This document shows, one piece after another, positions 17,050-25,754 of a stretch of 64,000 nucleotides of DNA. The stretch lies in assembly GCF_000245795.1 (NCBI RefSeq), contig NZ_JH601133.1, positions 1,189,887-1,253,886 on the forward strand. Reading direction: 5' to 3'. The DNA is from Facklamia languida CCUG 37842. Its GTDB lineage: Bacteria; Bacillota; Bacilli; Lactobacillales; Aerococcaceae. The translations under genes and the position numbers were made by a program. The notes below the pieces were generated by a model. It was not told where the DNA came from, did not search any database, and worked only from the letters and a program-made list of their open reading frames with translations. The number at the start of each line of letters is the position of its first letter. The first letter of the stretch is position 1.

Positions 17050-17343
17050 AAAATGTCTGGATCATTAAGGATCGATTTCAGATACGATGCCATGGTCTTT
17101 TTGTTGGCTTAAAGAGTGACCGTCTGTTGCCTTTATGCTATGATTTGTTCAACAAATCAGCAAGTGTGCCCCAACTTCAGAGAGGACTAGGACTTTCCGT
17201 TCAAGAAAGAGGGGTGGCCCCCCAAGTAAATGGAACTCTTAAATATAGCCTTTTTTTTCAAAGGTTGGGTGGGATGGCTCAAGATGATCATGGTCTGTCT
17301 TGGTTTCGCACACATGAAGTCAGATAGAAGGGAGAAAGTATGT
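17050..17343. other. Intergenic region upstream of a GNAT gene
   Basis: Holds the palindrome at 17142-17158 overlapping an extended -10 sequence and no supported gene. The GGGGTGGCCCC near 17212 and the T-run at 17248 are too far apart to be a terminator. Confidence 0.45.
17129..17158 (+). promoter_or_regulatory. Extended -10 promoter with overlapping palindromic operator
   Basis: TGCTATGAT (17136-17144) is an extended -10 element. The perfect palindrome GATTTGTT-C-AACAAATC (17142-17158) begins inside it and covers the start-site region, a typical repressor position. It lies about 190 nt upstream of the GNAT gene start. Confidence 0.45.
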
Positions 17344-17748
17344 ATGGAGATTAAAGAATACACAGATTTTAACTTCGATGCGATTAAGCAACTCTACGAT
17401 GCCGTTGGGTGGCAAGTTTATACAAAGAATATGCCTGCTCTAAGGAAAGGTTATAAAAGATCTTTGAAAATATTGGCGGCCTATGACCAAGACCAATTAC
17501 TAGGGATTATCCGAGCCGTTGGTGATGGGGCTACCATTGTTTTTATCCAAGATCTCTTGGTCGATCCTGCTTATCAGCGACAAGGAATCGGCAGCGGTCT
17601 GGTTAAGGCCATGCTCGATCTGTACCAAGACGTTCGACAAGTTGAGTTGGCTACGGACATAACCGACAAAACTATTGCCTTCTACCAGTCGGTAGGATTT
17701 AAGGAGTATTCGGAATTGGGCTGTTGTGGCTTTATGCGTTTATTGTAA
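17344..17748 (+). CDS. GNAT-family N-acetyltransferase, short form
   Basis: 134 residues. The acetyl-CoA loop is VDPAYQRQGIGSGLVKAM (about 74-91), followed by DKTIAFYQSVGFKEYSELG, typical of small cytosolic GNAT enzymes. The start at 17344 follows GGGAGA by 8 nt; an in-frame upstream ATG at 17230 would add 38 hydrophobic residues atypical for the family. The substrate is unknown. Confidence 0.82.
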   Translation: MEIKEYTDFNFDAIKQLYDAVGWQVYTKNMPALRKGYKRSLKILAAYDQDQLLGIIRAVGDGATIVFIQDLLVDPAYQRQGIGSGLVKAMLDLYQDVRQVELATDITDKTIAFYQSVGFKEYSELGCCGFMRLL

Positions 17749-17809
17749 AGAACGTTTATAGTAACCTTTAGCTTAACTATTAGTCAAGAACTTAAAGGAG
17801 GATGCTAGG

Positions 17810-18163
17810 TTGAATCATAAAATCTATACCATGCCTTTTGCTAAGGTTTATCCCATGTTGATCGCTAAAGCTGAAAGAAAAGGGCGCACCAAGGACGAAG
17901 TCCTACAAATTACGACATGGCTAACGGGCTATGACCCTGAAGTGATTGAAGCCTATATGCAATCTGAAATAAACTATGGCGACTTCTTTTTAGAGGCACC
18001 CCAGCTCAATCCCGATCGCAAGTTGATTACTGGGAAAGTGTGTGGAGTGGCTGTCGAGCAAATTGAAGAACCGCTCATGCAAGAGATCCGCTACTTGGAT
18101 AAGCTGGTGGATGAACTAGCCAAGGGGAAAGCCATGGATAAGATTTTACGTAAAGGGGTTTGA
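17810..18163 (+). CDS. DUF2200 family protein
   Basis: 117 residues that match the DUF2200 pattern throughout: [20 protein letters not shown] at the N-terminus, [28 protein letters not shown], then [15 protein letters not shown] near the end. It is a small cytosolic protein of unknown function, common in Lactobacillales. The start is TTG behind AAAGGAGG. It sits 23 nt before the S66 peptidase gene, so the two are probably co-transcribed. Confidence 0.85.
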   Translation: MNHKIYTMPFAKVYPMLIAKAERKGRTKDEVLQITTWLTGYDPEVIEAYMQSEINYGDFFLEAPQLNPDRKLITGKVCGVAVEQIEEPLMQEIRYLDKLVDELAKGKAMDKILRKGV

Positions 18164-18186
18164 TTATTAAAAGAAGGAGGCAGAGT

Positions 18187-19218
18187 ATGAAAATAAAAAA
18201 AATAGGAATTGTGAGCCTATCGAGTGGCCTCTTAGGCGAGGCTTTTGTTGACCACCAGATTGCGATTGGTTTAGAACGTTTAATAAGCCTTGGTCTCGAA
18301 GTGGAATTCCTCCCCAATTCAAGAAAAGGCATCACCTATCTTCAAGCCCACCCAGAGGCTAGGGCGGAGGACCTCTTACAAGCAATGGCGGATGATTCGA
18401 TTGACATGATCTTATGTGCCATCGGTGGGGATGATACTTATCGCTTGGCGCCTCATCTCTTTGACCAGGATGCCCTGGCCAAGGTGGCCAAGCAAAAGGT
18501 CTTCCTTGGTTTTTCGGATACCACCGCCAACCACTTTATGTTCCATAAACTTGGCATCAAAACTTTCTATGGGCAAGCCTTCTTGCCAGATATCGCAGAG
18601 CTGTCTGACCAGATGCTTGATTATACCGCCCATTACTTTGAGGAACTGATCCATAAAGGAAGGATTACGGAAATTCGACCGAGTGACGTTTGGTACCCCA
18701 ATCGCGAGGACTTTGGTGTCAGCCAGGTTGGAACTGAGATGCCTGCTTATCAAAATAATGGCTTTGAGCTCCTACAAGGCCCTACTAAATTTGAGGGAGA
18801 AATACTGGGAGGCTGCTTAGAATCGATCGATCAATTCTTTAATAACGCCAGGCATGCAGATTCGGTCGCAATCACAAACAAGTATCAACTCTTCCCCTCC
18901 CTTGAAGACTGGCGTGATAAAATCCTACTCTTAGAGACCAGTGAAGAAAAAACAGCCCCTGATTTATTCAAGAAGATGATTCAAACCCTGGCGGATTATG
19001 GAATTTTTGAGGTCCTTTCAGGTCTCTTGGTGGGTAAGCCTCAAGATGAAGCCTATTATGAAGCCTATAAGGACATTTTAGTGCAAGAGATAGGAAATAC
19101 GAATCTGCCCATTCTCTACAATCTAAATGTGGGGCATGCCATGCCACGCTGTATCGTTCCCTTCGGTGTCCCTGCTTTCGTGGATGCAGTTGAACAGCGG
19201 ATTCGATTTGAGGACTAA
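18187..19218 (+). CDS. S66-family peptidase (LD-carboxypeptidase/MccF-like)
   Basis: 343 residues. The catalytic serine lies in LGFSDTTANH after the strand AIGGDDTYRL. The C-terminal domain supplies Glu in ILLLETSEE and His in LNVGHAMPR, which with Ser form the family triad. LdcA members trim the terminal D-Ala from murein tetrapeptides; MccF members cleave peptide-nucleotide antibiotics such as microcin C. The LLETSEE and VGHxxPR context is shared, so the branch is not decided here. No signal peptide, thus cytoplasmic. The start at 18187 follows AAGGAGGCAGAGT. Confidence 0.85.
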   Translation: MKIKKIGIVSLSSGLLGEAFVDHQIAIGLERLISLGLEVEFLPNSRKGITYLQAHPEARAEDLLQAMADDSIDMILCAIGGDDTYRLAPHLFDQDALAKVAKQKVFLGFSDTTANHFMFHKLGIKTFYGQAFLPDIAELSDQMLDYTAHYFEELIHKGRITEIRPSDVWYPNREDFGVSQVGTEMPAYQNNGFELLQGPTKFEGEILGGCLESIDQFFNNARHADSVAITNKYQLFPSLEDWRDKILLLETSEEKTAPDLFKKMIQTLADYGIFEVLSGLLVGKPQDEAYYEAYKDILVQEIGNTNLPILYNLNVGHAMPRCIVPFGVPAFVDAVEQRIRFED

Positions 19219-19319
19219 GAGCCCGCTTTATTATCGACTAAGTCTGAATGTCACAATCTAGTAGATAGCGGCAAATTTTAGAATTTTCTTTGAGGATGGC
19301 CTACCAGCCTCTAAAGACT

Positions 19320-19343
19320 GTCACCTGAAAGGGTGGCTTTTTT
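19320..19343 (+). terminator. Terminator after the S66 peptidase gene
   Basis: GTCACCT pairs with AGGGTGGC around a 3-nt loop (one G-U pair), followed by TTTTTT. Confidence 0.7.
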
Positions 19344-19453
19344 GTTGGACTAGTTATTCACCAAAAAATCAATTCCTTATTCCTTTGGGAGCGATAATGG
19401 TCTATACTGAGGTTGATCGTATTATATTTACTATGATTAATGGAGGGTGTGGG

Positions 19454-21019
19454 ATGAGTAAAAGGTTCTTGACTTTGTTAATCCTTGTTGCTGGCTTCTT
19501 TTCCTCGTTTGGGCGAAGTGAAATTGAGGCTGCTGATCGAAATTTGATCATGATGGAAGAGGCTTATCATATGCTGATGGCGCCTGACTTTGACGGGAAT
19601 GTTATGTCCCAAGCGGAAGCTGATGAGATTATCGAAGCGATTATCGCAGATATCGATGCCAATTATATGCACTATCAAAAAGATAATCGTCAGGCTTTCT
19701 ACAATATGGTTGAATCCCATATTCCACCGAATAGGATGGGGGCTGTCTATAAGACGATGCCGGAATATTTTATTGAATATGTGGATAGTTTAAATGAAGA
19801 AGAGGGAGTCTCATCTGGCCCTCAAGCAACTGATGACAGCAAAGATTATTCTGTTGATGTCTCCTTAATCGATTCGATTGTTGATTTTTATCTGTTGACG
19901 CCGACTTTTCGTCATATTCAGATGGATACAAAGAATGGAGAAGTAAACTTTCAGGGTAATATTTTCGATGCGTCCGCTAATTATGATTTTTTCTTCCAAG
20001 AATTACCCAACCAGATCATCAAGGTCTATAGTAGTGATGGGTCAGGTGTTCGGGAAGTAACGGTCTCTACCAATGTCGTGGTCCAAGGGCTGAATGCCAA
20101 TTATCATTATGGAACCGACCAAGCTTTCTTATTTCATAATTCGCAAGGAACGCTCTCCCTGGCATACCCGGATTTAACAGGCTTACTTAATGAGATGGAT
20201 GAGCAAGTTTGGCTCGAGTATCGGATGGTGGGTAATTATGATGGCCGGATGCGAATGATTGATCACTATGATATTATGAATGGCCGCCCTGAGTTTGATC
20301 CTAGTCGTGAGTGGTGGGATCTGCTCGCCCGGATCGATGCCGAATTTAATGTGGCCCATACGGTAAATTTAGATGGGATCCGTGCGGGTTCTTATGATTT
20401 CACCGTCGATCCCTTGTTGGCTATTTGGTACGATCAGGTATTATCAGTGGAACCAGACTTAGAGACGGCGCTTCAAGTCTATGACGAGACCTTTATTTAT
20501 GAATTGATTAAGGGTGGCTATAGTGACCTTGAAGCAGAACTGGCTAATCTCATCCGGCTAAGAGCCTATGATTTTATTCGTCGCACGGAAGACCCGGCGC
20601 GGTTTGAGCAATATTTGCGAAGTTCTAAAGTTGCCTTGGCTGATCGTTTATATAACTCGGAGAAGATTAAGCAGGATCCGATCTTGAATGAGATTTTTAA
20701 CCAGGTGGCCATTTCTTCTGGGATGACCCTGCAGGGACATGACCTCTACCTGCTAGAACAAGCAGGTTCTAGCATTAGAATTGGCCTGGGATTGTATGAA
20801 CCTTTTGCTTCAGAATATCCTGTCTTTGTCTATGATCTAACGACCGGCGACATATTCTATGAAGGATTGGCTGGTGACCAAGAATTGATCACCACTACTG
20901 CCATTGAAAGAAATCACGGGGTGGATCCTGGACCTTATCAGCCAAGTCTGTCTGTCCCTAGCGACTATCAACTAAACCAGGATCTTGTCGATCAAATCGT
21001 TGGAATTTCTAAGCTATAA
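19454..21019 (+). CDS. Secreted protein of unknown function
   Basis: 521 residues, family not recognised. A signal peptide (about 1-30, RFLTLLILVAGFFSSFG, cleavage near EAA-DR) and no further membrane helix or cell-wall anchor motif suggest release or loose association with the surface. The mature part is acidic, with many Asp, Tyr and Met residues, a DxDGN sequence early (APDFDGN) and an EIIEAIIADIDANYM helix reminiscent of metal-binding acidic helices, but no catalytic motif was seen. The start at 19454 follows GGAGGG by 7 nt. It is monocistronic. Confidence 0.7.
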   Translation: MSKRFLTLLILVAGFFSSFGRSEIEAADRNLIMMEEAYHMLMAPDFDGNVMSQAEADEIIEAIIADIDANYMHYQKDNRQAFYNMVESHIPPNRMGAVYKTMPEYFIEYVDSLNEEEGVSSGPQATDDSKDYSVDVSLIDSIVDFYLLTPTFRHIQMDTKNGEVNFQGNIFDASANYDFFFQELPNQIIKVYSSDGSGVREVTVSTNVVVQGLNANYHYGTDQAFLFHNSQGTLSLAYPDLTGLLNEMDEQVWLEYRMVGNYDGRMRMIDHYDIMNGRPEFDPSREWWDLLARIDAEFNVAHTVNLDGIRAGSYDFTVDPLLAIWYDQVLSVEPDLETALQVYDETFIYELIKGGYSDLEAELANLIRLRAYDFIRRTEDPARFEQYLRSSKVALADRLYNSEKIKQDPILNEIFNQVAISSGMTLQGHDLYLLEQAGSSIRIGLGLYEPFASEYPVFVYDLTTGDIFYEGLAGDQELITTTAIERNHGVDPGPYQPSLSVPSDYQLNQDLVDQIVGISKL

Positions 21020-21050
21020 GGGGATTGCCAGACCTTTCATCCTAATTTTT

Positions 21051-21079
21051 TTGGTATTTGCCCCTGGAAATGTTATAAT
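21051..21079 (+). promoter_or_regulatory. Promoter of the ABC-F leader transcript
   Basis: TTGGTA (21051-21056), 17-bp spacer, TATAAT (21074-21079). Transcription would start near 21086, giving a leader of almost 190 nt before the ABC-F start codon. Confidence 0.75.
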
Positions 21080-21112
21080 GAATGCATCATTAAGAATACG
21101 AGGTAAAAGGAC

Positions 21113-21130
21113 ATGAACATTTCCATCTAA
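21113..21130 (+). CDS. Leader peptide MNISI upstream of the ABC-F gene
   Basis: A five-codon ORF, Met-Asn-Ile-Ser-Ile, beginning at 21113 behind AAAAGGAC, about 27 nt from the predicted transcription start. Short leader ORFs of this kind regulate vga, lsa, msr and vmlR ABC-F genes: antibiotic-stalled ribosomes on the leader change folding downstream. Its position before an attenuator supports that role here. Confidence 0.5.
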   Translation: MNISI

Positions 21131-21188
21131 CATCTGAGCAAGAACCCTTCATTCAAGGGAGGAGTGTGCACTCAGACAGTTGGTTGGA

Positions 21189-21207
21189 AGGACCCTGTCC
21201 TTTTTGT
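21189..21207 (+). terminator. Attenuator in the ABC-F leader
   Basis: AAGGAC (21189-21194) pairs with GTCCTT (21198-21203), followed by TTTG. A competing pair is possible because CCCTTC earlier in the leader (about 21148) can pair with GAAGG, part of the terminator's left arm. Further hairpins CCCTT/AAGGG and GAGTG/CACTC lie between. This is the architecture of conditional termination. Confidence 0.55.
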
Positions 21208-21274
21208 GTACCCATTTTTTAGCTCAGAGATCAATTTTTTGCTAGCTATCGGTTAAGAAATGGGGTAGTATCCA

Positions 21275-22804
21275 ATGGAAATGATTAAATTATCAAGTGT
21301 GACCAAGGAAATTAAAGGCAGTTCATTGTTTCAAATTAATGATGCCACCGTTAATCAAGGAGACCGAATTGGTCTCATCGGTCAGAATGGGGCTGGTAAG
21401 TCGACGCTATTGAAGATGATCGTCGGACTGGACTTAAATTACCGCGGACACATTCGTTTGCATCAAGATTTTGCCTATGTGCCGCAAATCAAGCAAGGGA
21501 CCTCTGAATCAGGTGGGCAACAAATGAAGCGGATGATCGAGGAGGCCATGGCCAAGAAGCCACCGATCCTGATTCTGGATGAACCGACCGCTAATCTCGA
21601 TCAAGCGAATATTCATCAATTAATGCAGGACCTAGAGGCTTATGATGGGACACTTTTAGTTGTTTCACACAATCGTGAATTTTTGAATGCAATCGTTAGC
21701 CAAATCTGGGCACTCGACCAAGGACACTTGAAGGTGTTTGTTGGTAATTATCTGGATTATGAACAAATGAAGCTGGCCCAGCTTGAAAACCAGCGTCAAG
21801 CTTATCAAAACTATCAAAAGAAAATTCAACAATTAGAGCATGAAGCAAGCCAGCGTCGAGAGCGGGCCCAGACCTTCAAGAAGAAGAAAAAGACCATCTC
21901 TTACTCAGACTATAAGGTGAACAGCCGGATGGGGAAATACGATGGCCAACAAAAAGGCCTGGCCAAATCAGCCAAAGCGCTGCAAAAACGAATCGACCAG
22001 ATGGAAGCAGTCGACCGTCCTCAAGCCGAGCGATCTTATACTTTCAAGTCTGTTGGGAACTTAGCAAGTACTAAGGGGCAAACTTTGATCAACCTCGATT
22101 CCGGTGCAGTTAAAGTCAACGATCGCCTTTTATTTACCTTCGCCGAATTCACCATAAAAGCAGGCGATAAGGTAGCCATTCAAGGGGCCAATCAGGCGGG
22201 GAAGACAACCTTCTTGAAACTCCTGGTGCAGGGTGGATTGAAAGGATACTATGCAGATGCCTTAAGCATTGGTTATTATGATCAAAATTTTGATCATTTA
22301 GATAAGGACAAGACGGTTCTAGCGAATGTGGTCGAAGGGAGTCTACAAGATGAGGCCGTTATCCGAAATGTCTTGGCCGCAATGGGGTTCGATATCACAA
22401 GGCTTAATGAACAAGTAGCGACTCTGTCTGGTGGCGAACGCGTTCGCTTGTCCTTTGCTAAGCTTTTGTTGGGCGATTATCACCTATTGATCTTGGATGA
22501 GCCGACCAACTTTTTGGATCTCCAGACGCTTGAAACTGTTGAGAAATTTATCAACCATCATCCAGCAGCCATTCTATTAGTTTCCCATGACCAGGTTTTT
22601 GTTGAGCATACAGTGGATCGGTCTTATTATATTGAGAACCAACAAATGGTAACGGTTTCTTATTTGGCGAAAAACCAGGATCACAAAGATAAGGAACTCG
22701 CCTTATTGGAATTTCAGCTTGACCAAATGATAGCAGACCCAGAGGTTGATTGGACTGAGATCAAAGCCCTTAAAGAAGAAATAAGGCGCAGACAGAACCG
22801 TTAA
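21275..22804 (+). CDS. ABC-F family protein, probable ribosome-protection type
   Basis: 509 residues with two ABC domains and no membrane part. First domain: Walker A GQNGAGKST (about 36-44), signature SGGQQMKR, Walker B ILILDEPTANLD. Interdomain linker with a Lys/Arg/Gln-rich helix pair (about 165-255). Second domain: Walker A GANQAGKTT, signature LSGGERVRLS, Walker B LLILDEPTNFLD. The first domain is shortened, as in Vga/Lsa/Msr-type antibiotic-resistance ABC-F proteins. Such proteins enter the ribosomal E site and dislodge drugs binding the peptidyl transferase centre. The leader peptide and attenuator upstream support drug-induced expression. Which drug class is unknown. Confidence 0.85.
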   Translation: MEMIKLSSVTKEIKGSSLFQINDATVNQGDRIGLIGQNGAGKSTLLKMIVGLDLNYRGHIRLHQDFAYVPQIKQGTSESGGQQMKRMIEEAMAKKPPILILDEPTANLDQANIHQLMQDLEAYDGTLLVVSHNREFLNAIVSQIWALDQGHLKVFVGNYLDYEQMKLAQLENQRQAYQNYQKKIQQLEHEASQRRERAQTFKKKKKTISYSDYKVNSRMGKYDGQQKGLAKSAKALQKRIDQMEAVDRPQAERSYTFKSVGNLASTKGQTLINLDSGAVKVNDRLLFTFAEFTIKAGDKVAIQGANQAGKTTFLKLLVQGGLKGYYADALSIGYYDQNFDHLDKDKTVLANVVEGSLQDEAVIRNVLAAMGFDITRLNEQVATLSGGERVRLSFAKLLLGDYHLLILDEPTNFLDLQTLETVEKFINHHPAAILLVSHDQVFVEHTVDRSYYIENQQMVTVSYLAKNQDHKDKELALLEFQLDQMIADPEVDWTEIKALKEEIRRRQNR

Positions 22805-22850
22805 AGGCAAGACGACTTTTCGTAAGTCGACAAAGTTATTTTAAAAATGA

Positions 22851-22967
22851 AAAGAACGAAATACTCTGAATGAACCATCACAGAATCGGACTCCGGAGCC
22901 AAGCTTTTGCTAGCTGGGGAGCCGGCGTCTTCTTTCATGTGATCGCACATTGGGTATTTCGTTCTTT
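22851..22967. repeat. 117-bp near-palindrome between convergent genes
   Basis: AAAGAACGAAATAC (22851-22864) is the exact reverse complement of GTATTTCGTTCTTT (22954-22967). Inner arms ATCACA/TGTGAT and GAC-CCGG/CCGG-GTC continue the fold, with an AGC/GCT hairpin at the tip. It lies between the ABC-F and nitroreductase genes, so it could be a bidirectional terminator, though it is far longer than the other terminators here. Confidence 0.75.
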
Positions 22968-23014
22968 AATTTATTGTAAGTCACATGTCCCAGCGCTTTC
23001 CTTGCATTAAGCGG

Positions 23015-23764
23015 CTATTGCTTGATCACGAAGCCTTGTTTGATCAGTGTTTTAAACATTTCTTCCCGTTTTTCTAGCCGGGTCCCTTGTTTCTTCAAGA
23101 TTTGGCTTGAGAATTTATCGGACCGGCGATTGGAATCTCTCAAGTCGTAGTAGGTCTGCATTTCTTGGTCATAATCCGCAATGACTTCCATATAATGGTC
23201 GAATTCTTGGTAATGGTCGACAAAACTCTTGATAGCCATTGACATCTTGGGTTTGATTTGGGGGTCTTGGTCCGGAATTCCAAAGCTAAGTCCAACTGCA
23301 GGGTAGGTTAATTGGGGGAGCTTCAATAAGTCAATGACATGGGCTGTATCATTATGAATGTTACCGAAATAATTGGTTCCCAAGCCCATACTTTCTGCAG
23401 CATTGACGACATTCTGGGCTGCAATAATCGCATCGGTAAAGGCTTGGATGAACTTATCAAAGCCAATCATCAGATCATTCTCGACCTCATTCTCGCGGGC
23501 AATGGAGTAGTTACGGTGAAGGTCTGCGATAAAGATCCACAAATGAGGCGCTTGTGCCATATAGGCTTGCTGCCCATTCTCAGCCAAGGCATCCTTAAGG
23601 GTTTGACTTTCAACACGGATGATCGAATAGGACTGCATGCCATTGCTGGTAGCGCTGGCATTAGCAACCTTTAACAGGGTTTGGATGGTCTGGTCATCGA
23701 GTTTTTCTTTCTTAAATTCTCTGATGGTTCGATGGTTTAATTGGTGAGTAATGGTTTGGTTCAT
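23015..23764 (-). CDS. NfsA/Frp-type nitroreductase
   Basis: 249 residues. The N-terminus NHRTIREFKKEKLDDQTI has the Arg-Ser/Thr FMN-binding pattern of the family, then NASATSNGMQSYSIIRV, and LPQLTYPAVGLSFGIPD carries the conserved Gly-rich FMN/NADPH region. The length and C-terminal helix extension (HYMEVIADYDQEMQTYYDLR) suit NADPH-dependent FMN reductases of the NfsA/Frp group, which reduce nitro compounds, quinones or flavins. Monocistronic, with AGGAGCG before the ATG. Confidence 0.86.
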   Translation of the reverse strand: MNQTITHQLNHRTIREFKKEKLDDQTIQTLLKVANASATSNGMQSYSIIRVESQTLKDALAENGQQAYMAQAPHLWIFIADLHRNYSIARENEVENDLMIGFDKFIQAFTDAIIAAQNVVNAAESMGLGTNYFGNIHNDTAHVIDLLKLPQLTYPAVGLSFGIPDQDPQIKPKMSMAIKSFVDHYQEFDHYMEVIADYDQEMQTYYDLRDSNRRSDKFSSQILKKQGTRLEKREEMFKTLIKQGFVIKQ

Positions 23765-23897
23765 GAGACGCTCCTTTATATTGAATCTTACGATTTCATT
23801 CTAATGATAACATTTCTGGGAGATCTTTGGTAATGGCAGCTGGGAGGGGATCTTTTTGAGCTAGCTATCAGATGAAAGAAGGGTGAAATAATATTCA

Positions 23898-23923
23898 GTT
23901 AATACGAGTTAATCTTAGATTAA
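23898..23923 (+). promoter_or_regulatory. GTTAAT direct repeat and TTAATC palindrome upstream of the hydrolase-TCS operon
   Basis: GTTAAT occurs at 23898-23903 and again at 23908-23913, one 10-bp helical turn apart, the spacing of OmpR-class half-sites. The second copy is part of the perfect palindrome TTAATC-TTA-GATTAA (23909-23923). The operon it precedes ends with an OmpR-class regulator, so autoregulation is a natural reading. Confidence 0.45.
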
Positions 23924-23959
23924 GCAGCCTAGTTTATATTAGATGCAGGAGGTGGTCTT

Positions 23960-25744
23960 ATGAAACGATTAATCGTATTCTTCACAAGTGTCTTATTATT
24001 ATCTCACATCGGCGCAGATGGAACGATCCATGCTCTTGAGCAAGAAGAAATTGGTCAAGAGGTTGCAGCCTTCATTGAAGAAAGAAAGGAGGGCACTGCT
24101 GCAGTGTCTCTGGGTGTCTTTCAACGAGGGGCCCCAGTCTATCAGACTCATTATGGCTTTATCGATCGGGAAGGGCAGATTGCTGCGGATGAAAACAGCA
24201 TTTATGAGTGGGGGTCTGTTTCCAAGGTCTTGGTTTGGGTGGCTTTAATGCAGCTGCAAGAATCTGGTCAAATTGACCTGAATGAAGATATCAAGACTTA
24301 CTTGCCAGAGGACTTTGCCGCCAAGTTGACCTATCCTGACCCAGTTCGAGTCCTAGATATTATGAACTTACAAACAGGCTTTCAAGAAGTTGGACTCAAA
24401 GTTGAATATGCGGAGAATGAAGTCATACCAGACTTAGGAGACCTGTTGATTGATAGCCAACCGGACCAGGTTTTCAAACCAGGCGGGGTGACTGCTTACA
24501 ATAATTGGACACCGGCTTTGGCGGCTTATCTAGTAGAATCCGTAAGTGGACAAGCCTTTCATGCGTATGTTCAAGCCAATATCTTTGAACCATTAGGAAT
24601 GGATCATACCGCGGTAGCGGCTGATTGGCAGGATAATCTATATGTCAAAGAACATCGACGTCAATCAAAAAGTTACTATTATACATCGGAGGATAAAGAA
24701 AGTTTGGGTTCTTGCATCACGCATATTGGACTCTATCCAGCTGGGGCGACTGCTGGGACATTTGATGATTTTCTTACGTTCGCAATGGAGTTTACTCGCA
24801 GCCATCCCCGTTTTTTTAAGAAAGCGGAGACTTTTGATCGGATGAAAGAAGCGAGTGTCTTCTATGAGGATGGACTCGCAAGGATTCACCATGGTTTACT
24901 AGCCTTTGATCATGCCGTCCATTTGATCGGACATAGTGGAAATACTCAAGGATATACTTCATCCTTTTGGTTTAATCCGATAACTGAAACGGGATATGCT
25001 GTTATGACCAACGAGCCCGGGGAGACAGCCTATAATTATGGACTCGCACAATTATTATATGGAAGTGGTGAGGGGACCCCTCAAAAGGGAAGCAAGATTT
25101 CAGGCTTATATACGAGCCAGCGCAGTATTCATCGAGGATCCTTACGGTTTATTAAGTACTTAGCTGGGGTCTTACCGATTCAGCAAACGGAGGATGCCAG
25201 TCTTTTTCGTGTACCTTTAGCCGATTTGCAGGTCACTTCTATGGGAAACCACCGTTACCAATTTGATAATGAGAATGGTTTTGCCTATAAAGTTGTGGAA
25301 AGAGGGGATGGACATGTGCTAGAGGATTTCTCAACGGATAGGGTGCGCTTATCGCTAAGCGAATGCATCCTAGCTTATGGCTTAATCATCGGTCTTCTCA
25401 TCAGTATGGTCGTCACCATAATTCGGTTGGTCATCCGATTGATCAGACGGTTAAGAGGAAAAGCTCAAGCTATCACATCCGGATTGATTAGTCAGATAGC
25501 GGGATTAATCGTTGGCCTTGCCTTTCTTCACTTATGGTTAATGACAAGTGACTATACACGACTGAAATTGTGTTTCGTATCGCTGATTTGTGTCTTGGCT
25601 AGCGGTGTGACGATCGTAATTTTCTGTAAAGAACTCTATAATAAGTTTAAAGGGAGAAGTCATGCCTCTCTCATCTCAGTTTCCTGGCCCTTGCTTGCCC
25701 CGGTCTTTGTCTATTTCTTTGAACTTTATAATTTCTGGTCTTAG
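23960..25744 (+). CDS. Membrane-anchored serine hydrolase of the beta-lactamase/PBP fold
   Basis: 594 residues. Signal peptide (1-25), then a class C beta-lactamase-like domain with the nucleophile motif SVSK (around residues 86-89), the YNN motif (around 180) and HSGN (around 324), the equivalent of KTG. The C-terminal third has about four membrane helices (about 470-592), so the enzyme domain is outside and tethered. Family members are D-Ala-D-Ala carboxypeptidases, D-amino acid peptidases, esterases or teichoic acid modifiers. It is followed after 10 nt by an OmpR regulator and a kinase, which suggests that the three act in one cell-envelope response. Confidence 0.85.
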   Translation: MKRLIVFFTSVLLLSHIGADGTIHALEQEEIGQEVAAFIEERKEGTAAVSLGVFQRGAPVYQTHYGFIDREGQIAADENSIYEWGSVSKVLVWVALMQLQESGQIDLNEDIKTYLPEDFAAKLTYPDPVRVLDIMNLQTGFQEVGLKVEYAENEVIPDLGDLLIDSQPDQVFKPGGVTAYNNWTPALAAYLVESVSGQAFHAYVQANIFEPLGMDHTAVAADWQDNLYVKEHRRQSKSYYYTSEDKESLGSCITHIGLYPAGATAGTFDDFLTFAMEFTRSHPRFFKKAETFDRMKEASVFYEDGLARIHHGLLAFDHAVHLIGHSGNTQGYTSSFWFNPITETGYAVMTNEPGETAYNYGLAQLLYGSGEGTPQKGSKISGLYTSQRSIHRGSLRFIKYLAGVLPIQQTEDASLFRVPLADLQVTSMGNHRYQFDNENGFAYKVVERGDGHVLEDFSTDRVRLSLSECILAYGLIIGLLISMVVTIIRLVIRLIRRLRGKAQAITSGLISQIAGLIVGLAFLHLWLMTSDYTRLKLCFVSLICVLASGVTIVIFCKELYNKFKGRSHASLISVSWPLLAPVFVYFFELYNFWS

Positions 25745-25754
25745 GAGGGAAATG

